A stretch of DNA of 56,681 nucleotides from Actinomycetes bacterium (GTDB taxonomy: Bacteria > Actinomycetota > Acidimicrobiia > Acidimicrobiales > RAAP-2): the NCBI GenBank assembly GCA_021810205.1, contig JAJZJC010000008.1, positions 1 to 56,681 of the forward strand, in the 5' to 3' direction. Below the pieces are notes generated by a model. That model was not told the DNA's origin. It did no database searches and was given only the letters and a program-made list of their open reading frames with translations. Of this stretch, positions 16,845 to 29,238 are shown in pieces (the first letter of the stretch is position 1; the number at the start of each line of letters is the position of its first letter). The translations under genes were made by a program, and so were the position numbers.

Positions 16845-17402
16845 GTGGCGAAACGAGAGCGCAGCCACACCCGCCCGGGTGTCTTCGTCGCTCGCTCCCG
16901 GGTTCTTTCCGGCGCCGACGTGAACCGGGCGCTGGTGCGCATGGCCCACGAGGTTGCCGAGCGAAACGGCGGGCTCACCGACGTCGTCCTCATCGGGCTC
17001 CAGACCGGCGGCGTGCCGCTCGCCCGGCGCATGGCGGCGGTCCTCGCCGGGGCCGAAGGCACCGAGGTTCCCGTCGGCACCCTCGACGTCGCCTTCTACC
17101 GGGACGACATCGGGCTGCGCCCCGTGCTTCCTGAGGCCGCGACCGAGGTGCCCTGCGACCTGTCGGGCAAGGTCGTGGTGATCGTGGACGACGTCTTGTT
17201 CACCGGCCGCACGGTGCGAGCAGCGTTGAACGCGCTCGGCGACTTCGGGCGGGCGCGCGCCGTGCAGCTCGCCGTGATGGTGGACCGCGGGCATCGCGAG
17301 CTCCCGATCCGCCCGGACTACGTGGGGAAGAACCTGCCGACGCGGCGCGACGAGATGGTCGACGTCAGCGACCAGGGTGTCGCGATCGGGACGATCGAAT
17401 GA
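16845..17402 (+). CDS. pyrR: Pyr operon regulator / uracil phosphoribosyltransferase PyrR
   Basis: 185 aa PRTase-fold protein that binds pyr mRNA in response to UMP and usually has uracil phosphoribosyltransferase activity. The PRPP signature is [18 protein letters not shown]; other segments are [28 protein letters not shown] and [23 protein letters not shown] 16845 is chosen over GTG 16818 because a perfect AGGAGG lies 3 nt upstream and because 16818 falls inside the PyrR-binding loop. The stop overlaps pyrB (ATGA). Confidence 0.95.
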   Translation: MAKRERSHTRPGVFVARSRVLSGADVNRALVRMAHEVAERNGGLTDVVLIGLQTGGVPLARRMAAVLAGAEGTEVPVGTLDVAFYRDDIGLRPVLPEAATEVPCDLSGKVVVIVDDVLFTGRTVRAALNALGDFGRARAVQLAVMVDRGHRELPIRPDYVGKNLPTRRDEMVDVSDQGVAIGTIE

Positions 17403-18313
17403 CACACCTGCTCTCGATCACTGATCTCGGGGCTGACGGCATCGACGAGGTGCTGCGCGTCGCCGAGGCCTTCGCCGAGGTCGAGCGGCGCCCGGTCCGC
17501 AAGGTCCCCACGCTACGAGGGCGCACGGTCGCGACGCTCTTCTTCGAAGAGTCGACGCGCACGAGGCTCTCCTTCGAGACGGCGGCGAAGCGCCTCTCTG
17601 CCGACGTGCTCTCCTTCTCGGCTGCAGCGTCGTCGGTGAAGAAGGGGGAGTCGATACGCGACACCGTCGAGACGATCGAGGCGATGGGCATGGACGCCCT
17701 CGTGGTTCGCCACGCCTCTGCCGGCGTGCCGATGCAGGTGAGCCGGTGGGTGAAGGAGTGCAAGGTCGTGAACGGCGGGGACGGCTGGCACGAGCACCCG
17801 ACCCAGGCGCTGCTGGACTGCTTCACCGTGCGCCAGGTACGTGGCGAGATCGACGGGCTCCGGGTGCTCATCGTCGGCGACATCCGCCACAGCAGGGTCG
17901 CGCGTTCACAGGTCCTCGCGTACAGCGCGCTCGGTGCCTCGGTGACCCTCGCCGCGCCAGGGAGTCTGCTGCCCCCCTCGATCGAGGGATGGCCGGTCTC
18001 GGTGGTGCACGACCTCGACGAGGCGCTCCCGGATGCGGACGTCGTCTCGCTGCTGCGCCTACAGGCGGAGCGCGGCAGCGGCGAATTCGTGCCGACGCTG
18101 CGTGAGTACACCGCCGATTGGGGGCTCACCACTCGCCGGGCGGCCCTGCTGCGGCCCGACGCCGTCCTCACGCACCCCGGTCCGATGATCCGGGGCGTCG
18201 AGATCGCCGGTGACGTCGCCGATCTGCCGCAGGCTCTCGTCACGCGCCAGGTCACGAACGGGGTCGCCGTGCGCATGGCGGTTCTCTTCCTGCTGCTCGG
18301 CGGTGCCCTGTGA
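17399..18313 (+). CDS. pyrB: Aspartate carbamoyltransferase catalytic subunit
   Basis: 304 aa, transferring the carbamoyl group from carbamoyl phosphate to aspartate. The carbamoyl-phosphate motif [15 protein letters not shown] is present, as are [31 protein letters not shown] and [13 protein letters not shown]. No PyrI regulatory subunit is encoded nearby, as usual for actinobacteria where pyrB pairs with pyrC. ATG 17399 overlaps pyrR, and the stop overlaps pyrC as GTGA. Confidence 0.97.
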   Translation: MTHLLSITDLGADGIDEVLRVAEAFAEVERRPVRKVPTLRGRTVATLFFEESTRTRLSFETAAKRLSADVLSFSAAASSVKKGESIRDTVETIEAMGMDALVVRHASAGVPMQVSRWVKECKVVNGGDGWHEHPTQALLDCFTVRQVRGEIDGLRVLIVGDIRHSRVARSQVLAYSALGASVTLAAPGSLLPPSIEGWPVSVVHDLDEALPDADVVSLLRLQAERGSGEFVPTLREYTADWGLTTRRAALLRPDAVLTHPGPMIRGVEIAGDVADLPQALVTRQVTNGVAVRMAVLFLLLGGAL

Positions 18314-19587
18314 GCGCGATCGTGATCCGGGGCGGTGAGGTCGTGGATCGAGGCGGGCGTCGCCGTGCCGACGTCGCCGTCGACGACGGCATCGTCAAAG
18401 CCGTCGGCCCCGACCTGGCGGCCCCGGGGGGCGCGCAGGTCCTCGATGGCGCGGGGTGCGTCGTCGCCCCGGGGCTCGTCGACCTCCACGCGCACCTGCG
18501 CCAGCCCGGGAAGGAGGAGGCAGAGACCATCGAAACCGGGTCACGCGCCGCCGCGCTCGGGGGGTACAGCGCGGTCGTGGCGATGCCGAACACCGACCCA
18601 CCCATCGACAGTGCTGGTGCCGCGCGAGAAGTGCTCGCGCTCGGCCGAGACGCGCTCGTGGAGGTCGCGGTGGCCGGCGCCATCACGGTCGGGCGCCGGG
18701 GGGAGCGGCTGGCGCCGATGGCGGAGCTCGCCGCCCTCGGGGTCCGCCTCTTCACCGACGACGGCACCGGTGTCCAAGACGGCGCCCTCATGCGGCGTGC
18801 GCTCGACTACGCGCGCGGCCTCGGAGTCGTCCTCGCGCAGCACTGCGAGGACGAGGATCTCGCGAGGGGGGGCGCGATGCACGAGGGCGCGTGGTCGAGC
18901 CGCCTCGGGATACCGGGTGTCACCTCGGTGGCCGAAGAGGCGATGGTCGCCCGCGACATCGCGCTCGCCCGGCTCACCGGGGCCCGGCTGCACTTCTTGC
19001 ACCTTTCGACGGTCGGCTCCGTCGACCTGGTGCGGCGCGCGAAAGCCGAGGGTGTGGCGGTCACGGCCGAGGCGGCGCCGCACCATCTGGTGCTCACGGA
19101 CGCCGCCTGTGCCAGCTACGACCCGACGTTCAAGGTGAACCCGCCGCTGCGTACCGACGCCGACGTCGCCGCGTTGCGCGCGGGGCTCGTTGACGGGACG
19201 ATCGACGCGGTCGCCACGGACCACGCCCCCCACGCGCCCGAGGCAAAGGACGTCCCCTTCGACGAGGCACCGCCTGGGATGCTCGGTCTCGAGACGGCGT
19301 TGGCCGTCGTGCTCTCGGTCACGGACCTCACACGTGCGCTCGCATTGCTCAGCTGGCAACCGGCGACGATCGCGGGCCTCGCTGCGCGTCACGGCGGGCC
19401 GGTCGCTGAAGGTGCAGCGGCCAACCTCTGCGTCATCGACCCGGCAGTCACCTGGATGGTCGATCCTGCCGGCCTCGCGAGCCGCAGCCGGAACACGCCG
19501 TACGCGGGATGGAAGCTGACGGGGCGCGTCCGTCACACGATCGTGAGAGGAGAGGCCGTCGTGATCGACGGGGAGGCACGCCGATGA
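18310..19587 (+). CDS. pyrC: Dihydroorotase
   Basis: 425 aa amidohydrolase of the type I (PyrC/multifunctional) class. The metal site starts with [20 protein letters not shown], giving HxH and the RQPG substrate loop; then AMPNTDPP, the HLSTVGS His strand, [13 protein letters not shown] and the catalytic Asp in ATDHAPHAP. The last ~60 residues are the usual beta-sandwich with [13 protein letters not shown]. It closes N-carbamoyl-aspartate to dihydroorotate. GTG 18310 overlaps pyrB. Its last bases overlap carA (ATGA). Confidence 0.97.
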   Translation: MSAIVIRGGEVVDRGGRRRADVAVDDGIVKAVGPDLAAPGGAQVLDGAGCVVAPGLVDLHAHLRQPGKEEAETIETGSRAAALGGYSAVVAMPNTDPPIDSAGAAREVLALGRDALVEVAVAGAITVGRRGERLAPMAELAALGVRLFTDDGTGVQDGALMRRALDYARGLGVVLAQHCEDEDLARGGAMHEGAWSSRLGIPGVTSVAEEAMVARDIALARLTGARLHFLHLSTVGSVDLVRRAKAEGVAVTAEAAPHHLVLTDAACASYDPTFKVNPPLRTDADVAALRAGLVDGTIDAVATDHAPHAPEAKDVPFDEAPPGMLGLETALAVVLSVTDLTRALALLSWQPATIAGLAARHGGPVAEGAAANLCVIDPAVTWMVDPAGLASRSRNTPYAGWKLTGRVRHTIVRGEAVVIDGEARR

Positions 19588-20638
19588 CCCACCCAGCGCT
19601 GTTGGTCCTCGCCGACGGTGAGGTGTTCGAGGGAGAGGCCGCGGGTGCCGCTGCGCCCGTGGCGACGGGGGAGCTCGTCTTCAACACCGCGCTGAGCGGT
19701 TACCAAGAAGTGATGACCGATCCCTCGTACGCGGGTCAGGTCGTCGCTTTCACGTATCCGCACATCGGGAGCTACGGCGTGAACGCAGCCGACGACGAGT
19801 CGGCGCGCGTCCACTGCCACGGCGTGGTCGTGCGGGATCTCGTTCCTGAGCCGTCCAACTGGCGCGCCGAGGCGGCGCTCGACGGCTGGCTCGCCGCGCG
19901 CGGCGTCCCGGCGATCTCGGGTGTCGACACCCGCCGACTCACCCGTCACCTGCGTGACGAGGGGGCGATGCCATGCGCGTTCGGCACGGCGCCAGAGGCC
20001 GAGCTGCGCGCCGCAGCTGCCCGGGCAAAGCCGACGGACGGGCGAGATCTCGTGGCCGCCGTGACCACGCGCGTCGCCTACGTGCGCGGCAGCGGCCCCC
20101 TCCGCATCGTCGCGTACGACTTCGGCGTGAAAGAGACGATGCTGCGCCAGCTCGAACGCCTCGCAACGGTGAGCGTGGTGCCGGCGACCACCGCCGCGCA
20201 GGACGCGCTCGCGCTCGACCCTGACGGTGTGTTCCTCTCGAACGGCCCCGGCGACCCCGCCGCGCTCGGCGGCGAGATCTCCACGATCGCCGACCTGCTC
20301 GGCAAGGTCCCTGTCTTCGGCATCTGCCTGGGCCACCAGCTGCTTTGCATCGCGCTGGGTGGCAGGACCTACAAGCTGGCCTTCGGCCATCACGGCAGCA
20401 ACCATCCCGTCCAGCGGCTGGTGGACGGCACCGTGGAGATCACGAGCCAGAACCACAACTACGCGGTCGCAGACGTCCGTGACGCAGACGTCACCCACGT
20501 GAACCTGAACGACGGGGTGATCGAGGGCATCCGGTGCCGGTCGGCCGCCGCCATGTCGGTGCAGTACCACCCGGAGGCGGGGCCGGGTCCCCACGACGCC
20601 AGGTACCTGTTCGCCGAATTCTTGGAGATGCTCGGATA

Positions 20639-20639
<1 letters not shown>
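19584..20639 (+). CDS. carA: Carbamoyl-phosphate synthase small subunit (glutaminase)
   Basis: 351 aa. It delivers ammonia from glutamine to CarB. The N-terminal CarA domain has [20 protein letters not shown]; the class I amidotransferase domain has [12 protein letters not shown], the nucleophile [15 protein letters not shown] (Cys), HHGSNHPVQ, and the His/Glu of [15 protein letters not shown] 19584 is in an overlap with pyrC. Product also feeds arginine synthesis, whose operon is 22 kb downstream. Confidence 0.97.
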
Positions 20640-23888
<3,249 letters not shown>

Positions 23889-23902
<14 letters not shown>

Positions 23903-24794
23903 GCCGCTCGAGACGCACGTCGCGTCGGTGGCGTTGCGGGCGCCGGTGATGACCGCTTCGGGAACGGCTGGTCACGGCACGGAGCTCGGCGCCTACGGGC
24001 CGCTCGCCGAGCTGGGGGCGGTGGTGGTGAAGTCGCTCGCTGCCTTCGAGTGGCCGGGGAACCCAGGGACGCGCGTCCACGGTGTACCCGGCGGCTCGAT
24101 GGTGAACAGCGTCGGGCTGCAGGGTCCGGGCGTTGCCGCGTGGCGCGCGCGCGACCTGGGGCCGCTCCTCTCCACCGGCGCGGCGGTCGTCGCGAGCATC
24201 TGGGGGCGTAGCCCCGAGGAGTACGCACAGGCGGCGGCCGCGCTTCGAGGCGCGCGTGGGGTGGTCGCCATCGAGGTCAACGTGAGCTGCCCGAACCTCG
24301 ACGGTCACCTCATCGCGCGCTCGGCTGCCTCGACCGCAGAGGCCGTCGAGGCAGCCGGGGCGGCGGGGATGGCGCGCTGGGCGAAGCTGAGCCCGAACGT
24401 GCCGGACCTCGTCGAGATCGCGGGCGCCGCGCTCGGTGCGGGTGCCGAGGCGCTGACCCTCATCAACACGCTGTTCGCCATGAGCCTGGACATCGAAGGG
24501 GTACGCCCCCCGCTCTCGGGCGGGCTGTCGGGCCCCGCGCTCCATCCCGTCGCCGTGCGCGCGGTCTACGAATGCCGCCGCGCGTTCCCCGACGCCGGCA
24601 TCGTCGGAGTGGGCGGCGTCTCGAGCGGGCGCGAGGCGCTGGCGCTCCTCATGGCCGGCGCCGACGCGGTGCAGGTCGGCACGGCGACCTTCGCGGATCC
24701 CCGGGCGCCCTGGAAGGTCCAAGCCGAGCTCACTGCGTGGTGCCGCGAGCACGGAACGACCGTACGGGAGGTCGTCGGTGCGGCCCTTCGGTGA
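23889..24794 (+). CDS. pyrD: Dihydroorotate dehydrogenase, class 1 (PyrD-B-like)
   Basis: 301 aa TIM-barrel flavoenzyme. [37 protein letters not shown] and [25 protein letters not shown] form the FMN and substrate site. The catalytic base is the Cys in NVSCPNLDG, which places it in class 1 (class 2 has Ser). Sequence around [10 protein letters not shown] resembles class 1B, which normally needs the PyrK Fe-S/FAD subunit, but no pyrK lies next to it. Electron acceptor is therefore unclear. ATG 23889 overlaps carB by 14 nt; the end overlaps pyrF by 17 nt. Confidence 0.93.
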
Positions 24795-25608
24795 CCGGGT
24801 GATCGAGGCGGTTGGGCGCATCGGGCCGCTGTGCGTCGGGGTGGACCCGTCCGCGGCGCTCCTCGACGCGTGGGGGCTCCCCGACGATGCCACGGGCCTG
24901 TCGGCGTTCTCGAGCCGCTGCATCGAGGCGCTCGCGGGTGAGGTCGCCGTCGTGAAGCCACAGGTCGCCTTCTTCGAGCGTCATGGCGCCGCGGGGATGG
25001 CCGTGCTGGAACGCTTGGTGTCCGAGGCAGCGTCGGTGGGGCTCCTCGTGATCGCCGACGCCAAGCGCGGCGACATCGGGAGCACGACGGCTGCGTATGC
25101 GGACGCCTGGTTCCGTGGACCGTTCGCGGCGGACGCCATCACCGCGACGCCCTACGTGGGACTCGGCGCGCTCGAGCCCATGACGGTGGCGGCGCAGGAG
25201 ACCGGGCGAGGGCTCGTCGTGGTGGTCGCGACCTCGAACCCGGAGGGACGGGGAATCCAAGAGTCGACCGGTGCCGACGGCGTCACCGTCGAAGCGGCGC
25301 TCCTCGCCGAGATTGCCGCACGCAATGCGGCGGAGCGCGCTGCCACGGGCGTCGTGTGCGGGAGCATCGGCGCCGTCGTCGGTGCCACGCGACGCGGTCT
25401 TCGCGTCGAGACGGTCGGCGGGGTGCTGTTGGTGCCGGGCCTCGGCGCGCAGGGTGCAACGGTGGGCGACATCGTCGAAGGGTTCGGCGCGTGCCCCGCC
25501 GGCTCCGTGCTCCCCTCCACGTCACGGGGGTTGCTCAGCGTCGGGCCCAGTGGTCTGCGCGGCGCGGCGGCCCGCCTTCGCGACGACCTGGCTGCCGCCC
25601 TTGCCTGA
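24778..25608 (+). CDS. pyrF: Orotidine-5'-phosphate decarboxylase (type 2)
   Basis: 276 aa. It decarboxylates OMP to UMP. The catalytic charge network is in VIADAKRGDIGSTTAAYADA, followed by TATPYVGLGALEPM and a C-terminal VPGLGAQGATVGDI phosphate-binding segment. The length and the KPQVAFFERHG segment mark the type 2 (mycobacterial) subfamily. It starts at GTG 24778 inside the end of pyrD and closes the pyr operon, so all six UMP steps are here. Confidence 0.95.
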   Translation: MRPFGDRVIEAVGRIGPLCVGVDPSAALLDAWGLPDDATGLSAFSSRCIEALAGEVAVVKPQVAFFERHGAAGMAVLERLVSEAASVGLLVIADAKRGDIGSTTAAYADAWFRGPFAADAITATPYVGLGALEPMTVAAQETGRGLVVVVATSNPEGRGIQESTGADGVTVEAALLAEIAARNAAERAATGVVCGSIGAVVGATRRGLRVETVGGVLLVPGLGAQGATVGDIVEGFGACPAGSVLPSTSRGLLSVGPSGLRGAAARLRDDLAAALA

Positions 25609-25618
25609 TCGCGGAGGC

Positions 25619-25624
25619 TACAGT
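25619..25624 (+). promoter_or_regulatory. -10 element TACAGT for mihF
   Basis: TACAGT lies 7 nt before the mihF ATG in the 23-nt gap after pyrF, giving a leaderless transcript independent of PyrR control. Nucleoid protein and nucleotide genes downstream could thus be expressed separately from the pyr operon. Confidence 0.5.
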
Positions 25625-25631
25625 CGGGCAC

Positions 25632-25952
25632 ATGCCGCAACCTCCCGCACTCACCGCCGAACAACGCCAAGCTGCGCTCGAGAAAGCCGCCAAGGTCCGT
25701 CGGGAGCGGGCAGAGGTGAAGGAGAAGCTGAAGATGGGCTCCCTCACCCTCGCCGAGCTCCTGAACCAGGCGGAGTCGGACGAGACGGTCGGGAAGATGA
25801 AGGTCGTCTCCGTCCTCGAGTCCCTTCCCGGACTCGGCAAGGTGAAGGCTCGCCGCCTCATGGCGTCGGTCGGGATCGCCGAGAGCCGCCGGCTGCAGGG
25901 GCTCGGCGCGAAGCAGCGCGCCGACCTCCTCGAGCAGACCGCCTCGCGCTGA
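25632..25952 (+). CDS. mihF: Integration host factor, actinobacterial type (mIHF)
   Basis: 106 aa nucleoid protein unrelated to proteobacterial IHF. The N-terminal half is a charged helix rich in Lys/Glu/Arg (QRQAALEKAAKVRRERAEVK); the C-terminal half has the S13-like helix-two-turn-helix DNA-binding motif LESLPGLGKVKARRLMASVGI. mIHF bends and compacts DNA and is essential in mycobacteria. Position directly upstream of gmk is the conserved actinobacterial order. Its stop TGA is in a CTGA overlap with gmk. Confidence 0.92.
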   Translation: MPQPPALTAEQRQAALEKAAKVRRERAEVKEKLKMGSLTLAELLNQAESDETVGKMKVVSVLESLPGLGKVKARRLMASVGIAESRRLQGLGAKQRADLLEQTASR

Positions 25953-26500
25953 ACGTCTTCGTCCTCATCGGGCCGGGCGGTGCCGGAAAGGGCACCCTCG
26001 CGTCCGCGCTCTGCGCCCGGGTGCCGCGACTGTGGCTCAGCCGGTCGTGGACGACGCGTACCCGCCGGCGCGGCGAGGACGAGGATGCGTACGTCTGGGT
26101 GACGCCCGAGCAGTTCCGTGCCCGAGCGGCTGCGGGCGGGTTCTTCGAATGGGCCGAATATCTGGGCAACCTGTACGGCACGCCCGTTCCCGAGCCCCCG
26201 CCCGGGCACGACGTGCTGCTCGAGATCGAGCTCCAGGGCGCCGAGCAGGTGCTTGCGAAGTGCCCCGACGCGGTCGTCGTGCTGCTCCTTCCGCCCTCGA
26301 TCGAGGCCCAACGCGCTCGATTGGTCGCTCGCGGCGACACCGACGACCACGTGCGGCGGCGTCTCGACAAGGGCCGCGAGGAAGTGGAGCGGGGCCGGAA
26401 GCTCGCCCGCTTCGAGGTGGTGAACCGCGATGTGGAACAGGCCCTGCAAGAGCTGGCCGATATAGTGGCCTGGACCCGAAAGGACGCTGATGGCTCGTAA
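25949..26500 (+). CDS. gmk: Guanylate kinase, apparent CTG start
   Basis: 183 aa, a normal length. It phosphorylates GMP to GDP. The P-loop reads GPGGAGKGT instead of the common GPSGxGK(S/T). Substrate motifs are LSRSWTTRTRRRGEDEDAY and GGFFEWAEYLGNLYGTP, then DVLLEIELQGAEQV. The conserved first strand (VFVLIGPGG) begins four residues after the CTG at 25949, which overlaps the mihF stop as CTGA. No ATG, GTG or TTG in frame lies within the preceding ~90 nt or before the P-loop, so CTG is the only reasonable start. Confidence 0.9.
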   Translation: MNVFVLIGPGGAGKGTLASALCARVPRLWLSRSWTTRTRRRGEDEDAYVWVTPEQFRARAAAGGFFEWAEYLGNLYGTPVPEPPPGHDVLLEIELQGAEQVLAKCPDAVVVLLLPPSIEAQRARLVARGDTDDHVRRRLDKGREEVERGRKLARFEVVNRDVEQALQELADIVAWTRKDADGS

Positions 26501-26849
26501 CACGCTGATGGACCCGCCGATCGAGCAGCTGCTCGACAAGGTGGACTCGAAGTTCACCCTCGTCGCGCTCGGCTCGGCGCGTGCGCGCCAGATCAATGCG
26601 TACTACAACAGTCTCGGCGAGGGCCTGGGTCGCATCGTGCCCCCGCAGGTCACCTCCGTCTCGGGAAAGCCGTTGTCGATCGCGTTCGAGGAGATCGCGG
26701 CCGGCAAGGTCGTCTACGAGCGCGTCGAGGAAGCAGGAGAGGGCAGCGGCGAGCAGCGCGCCCTCGAGGAGGCCATGGACGCGGCCATCTCGGGCGGCGC
26801 GTTCGGGGAGGACCCCGCAGTCGTCGACGAGGGGCCGACCGCCGGCTAG
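26490..26849 (+). CDS. rpoZ: RNA polymerase omega subunit
   Basis: 119 aa. MDPPIEQLLDKVDSKFTLV, the SARARQINAYYNSLGEG segment and PLSIAFEEIAAGKVVYE are typical of omega, which helps assembly of beta'. After about residue 80 the sequence becomes an acidic, Glu/Gly-rich tail longer than in E. coli omega. The start overlaps gmk by 11 nt, the usual gmk-rpoZ pair. Confidence 0.94.
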   Translation: MARNTLMDPPIEQLLDKVDSKFTLVALGSARARQINAYYNSLGEGLGRIVPPQVTSVSGKPLSIAFEEIAAGKVVYERVEEAGEGSGEQRALEEAMDAAISGGAFGEDPAVVDEGPTAG

Positions 26850-26875
26850 CTCCGGCACCGGCTCCGGCGGCTGAC

Positions 26876-28048
26876 GTGCGGATCGTCCTCGGGATCTCCG
26901 GCGGCATCGCCGCGTACAAGGCCGTCGAGGTCTGCCGTCGGCTCGTCGACGCCGGGCATCACGTGACCCCCGTCATGACCGAGGCAGCGCGCCGGTTCGT
27001 CGGGCCCGCCACGCTCAGCGCGCTCGCCTCGGCACCCGTGCCAGAGGGGCTATGGACGGGTGAGACCGGTGGTGTGCCGATCCCGCACACCCGCCTGGGA
27101 CGTGACGCGGACCTGATCGTCGTCGCCCCGGCCACCGCGGACCTGCTCGCGCGCTACGCGGCGGGCATGGCCGACGATCTCTTGACCGCCACGCTGCTGG
27201 CGACGCGCGCGCCGGTGGTCGTGTGCCCAGCGATGCACACCGAGATGTGGGAGCACCCCGCGGTGCGCGACAACCTCGACGTGCTCCGCCGCCGGGGCGT
27301 CCGCGTGATCGAGCCTGAGGCCGGCCGCCTGGCTGGTGGCGACGTCGGAACCGGGCGGATGGCAGAGCCCACCACCATCGTCGCGCGCGTAGTCGGGCTC
27401 GGTGACCTCGCCGGGCGCCACGTCGTGGTGAGCGCGGGGGGGACCCGCGAAGCCATCGATCCGGTGCGGGTGCTCACCAACCGCTCCTCTGGAAAGCAGG
27501 GGCACGCGCTGGCCGAGGCGGCGTTGCTGCGCGGTGCCCGGGTCACCCTCGTCACGGCGGCCGCCCTCGGCGCCCCCCACGGCGTCGATGTCGTGCGCGT
27601 CGAGTCGGCGGCGCAGATGGCGCGGGCGATGACCGCAGCCGCGGCGGGCGCCGACGTGGTCGTGATGGCAGCTGCAGTCGCCGACTTCCGTCCGAAGGCG
27701 CCCGCCGACGACAAGCTCCACGAGGTGCCCGAGCTCGTGCTCGAGCGGACTCCTGACATCCTCGCCGCGCTCGCCGCACGGCGGCGGCCCGGCCAGGTGC
27801 TCGTCGGGTTCGCCGCGGAGACCGCGGACGCGCTCGAGCGCGGACGAGCGAAGCTCGCGCGCAAGGGAGTAGATCTGCTCGTGGTCAACGACGTGTCGGC
27901 ACCCGGCGCGGGATTCGACCACGACACGAACGAGGTGACGATCCTCGATACCGGAGGCGGTGCCACCGTGGTGCCGCTTCGAAGCAAAAGAGAGGTAGCC
28001 GACGCCGTCTTCGACGAGGTGGTCGCCCGGCTCCGGAAGGACACTTGA
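26876..28048 (+). CDS. coaBC: Phosphopantothenoylcysteine synthetase/decarboxylase (CoaBC)
   Basis: 390 aa fusion. The CoaC half (residues 1-~180) is a flavodoxin-like FMN decarboxylase: [14 protein letters not shown], the catalytic His of [35 protein letters not shown], and [11 protein letters not shown], the actinobacterial variant of PxMNxxMW. The CoaB half has [20 protein letters not shown] and AAVADFRPK, the CTP-using ligase. Together they turn 4'-phosphopantothenate and cysteine into 4'-phosphopantetheine. GTG 26876 starts right at the conserved [10 protein letters not shown]. Confidence 0.96.
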   Translation: MRIVLGISGGIAAYKAVEVCRRLVDAGHHVTPVMTEAARRFVGPATLSALASAPVPEGLWTGETGGVPIPHTRLGRDADLIVVAPATADLLARYAAGMADDLLTATLLATRAPVVVCPAMHTEMWEHPAVRDNLDVLRRRGVRVIEPEAGRLAGGDVGTGRMAEPTTIVARVVGLGDLAGRHVVVSAGGTREAIDPVRVLTNRSSGKQGHALAEAALLRGARVTLVTAAALGAPHGVDVVRVESAAQMARAMTAAAAGADVVVMAAAVADFRPKAPADDKLHEVPELVLERTPDILAALAARRRPGQVLVGFAAETADALERGRAKLARKGVDLLVVNDVSAPGAGFDHDTNEVTILDTGGGATVVPLRSKREVADAVFDEVVARLRKDT

Positions 28049-29238
28049 TGAGAACGACGTTCACCTCGGAGTCGGTCACCGAGGGCCACCCCGACAAGAT
28101 GGCGGACCAGATCTCCGACGCCGTCCTCGACGCGCTGCTGACGCAGGACCCCATGAGCAGGGTCGCCTGTGAGACGCTGCTCACCACGGGCCTCGTGGTC
28201 GTCGCCGGCGAGATCACCACCCAGACCTACGTCGACATCCCCTCGTTGGTGCGAGAGGTGGTCTGCGACATCGGCTACGACAACGATGCCTACGGCTTCA
28301 ACGGGCACACGTGCGGGGTCATGGTCTCCCTCGACGGGCAGTCGCCCGACATCGCGCGCGGTGTCGACGCCGCGTTCGAGCTGCGCTCGGGCGCCGGCGG
28401 CGAGGACGTCTTGAACGCGCAGGGCGCGGGCGACCAAGGGATGATGTTCGGCTACGCCTGCGACGAGACGCCGGACCTCATGCCGTTGCCGATCTGGCTC
28501 GCGCACCGCCTCTCTCAGCGCCTCTCCCAGGTGCGGCGGGTCGGCGTGCTGCCGTACCTGCGCCCTGACGGAAAGACCCAGGTGAGCGTGACCTACGAGG
28601 GTGGTGATCCCGTCGCGATCGAGACGGTGCTCATCTCCACCCAGCACCAGCCGGGCATCGACCTCGAGACCCTCTTGCTGCCGGATCTTCAAGAGCACGT
28701 CGTGCATCCGCTCCTGCCCAAGGACCTCGACACCGAGCACATGCAATTGCTCGCGAACCCGACCGGTCAGTTCGAGCTCGGCGGGCCGCACGCCGACACC
28801 GGGCTCACGGGTCGCAAGATCATCGTCGACACCTACGGCGGCATGGCGCGCCACGGTGGCGGCGCCTTCTCGGGCAAGGACCCCTCCAAGGTCGATCGCT
28901 CCGCGGCGTACGCGGCACGCTGGGTCGCCAAGCACGTGGTCGCCGCGGGCGCCGCGCGCCGCTGCGAGCTCCAGGTCGCCTACGCGATCGGCGTCGCGCA
29001 CCCCGTCTCGATCGCGCTCGAGACCTTCAGCACCGAGACGGTCGATCCTTCACGCATCGTGAGCGCGGTCGGTGAGCTGTTCGATCTGCGACCGGCCGCC
29101 ATCATCAGGGACCTCGACCTGCGGCGGCCGGTCTACCGGCGCACCGCGGCGTACGGTCATTTCGGTCGCAGCGACAAGGAGTTCACCTGGGAGCAGACCC
29201 CGAGAGCGGACGACCTGCGCCGGGCGCTCGGCCTCTGA
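28048..29238 (+). CDS. metK: S-adenosylmethionine synthetase
   Basis: 396 aa. It makes SAM from methionine and [39 protein letters not shown], the hexapeptide GAGDQG and the P-loop-like [18 protein letters not shown] are all present. ATG 28048 shares its A with the coaBC stop; a TTG one codon earlier is possible but less likely. No SAM riboswitch precedes it; coupling to coaBC suggests constitutive expression. The stop TGA lies in a CTGA overlap with priA. Confidence 0.97.
   Translation: MRTTFTSESVTEGHPDKMADQISDAVLDALLTQDPMSRVACETLLTTGLVVVAGEITTQTYVDIPSLVREVVCDIGYDNDAYGFNGHTCGVMVSLDGQSPDIARGVDAAFELRSGAGGEDVLNAQGAGDQGMMFGYACDETPDLMPLPIWLAHRLSQRLSQVRRVGVLPYLRPDGKTQVSVTYEGGDPVAIETVLISTQHQPGIDLETLLLPDLQEHVVHPLLPKDLDTEHMQLLANPTGQFELGGPHADTGLTGRKIIVDTYGGMARHGGGAFSGKDPSKVDRSAAYAARWVAKHVVAAGAARRCELQVAYAIGVAHPVSIALETFSTETVDPSRIVSAVGELFDLRPAAIIRDLDLRRPVYRRTAAYGHFGRSDKEFTWEQTPRADDLRRALGL

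Noticed and set aside
28021-28060. SAM riboswitch before metK
   Set aside because: metK overlaps the coaBC stop, leaving no leader, and no aptamer-like sequence is present.
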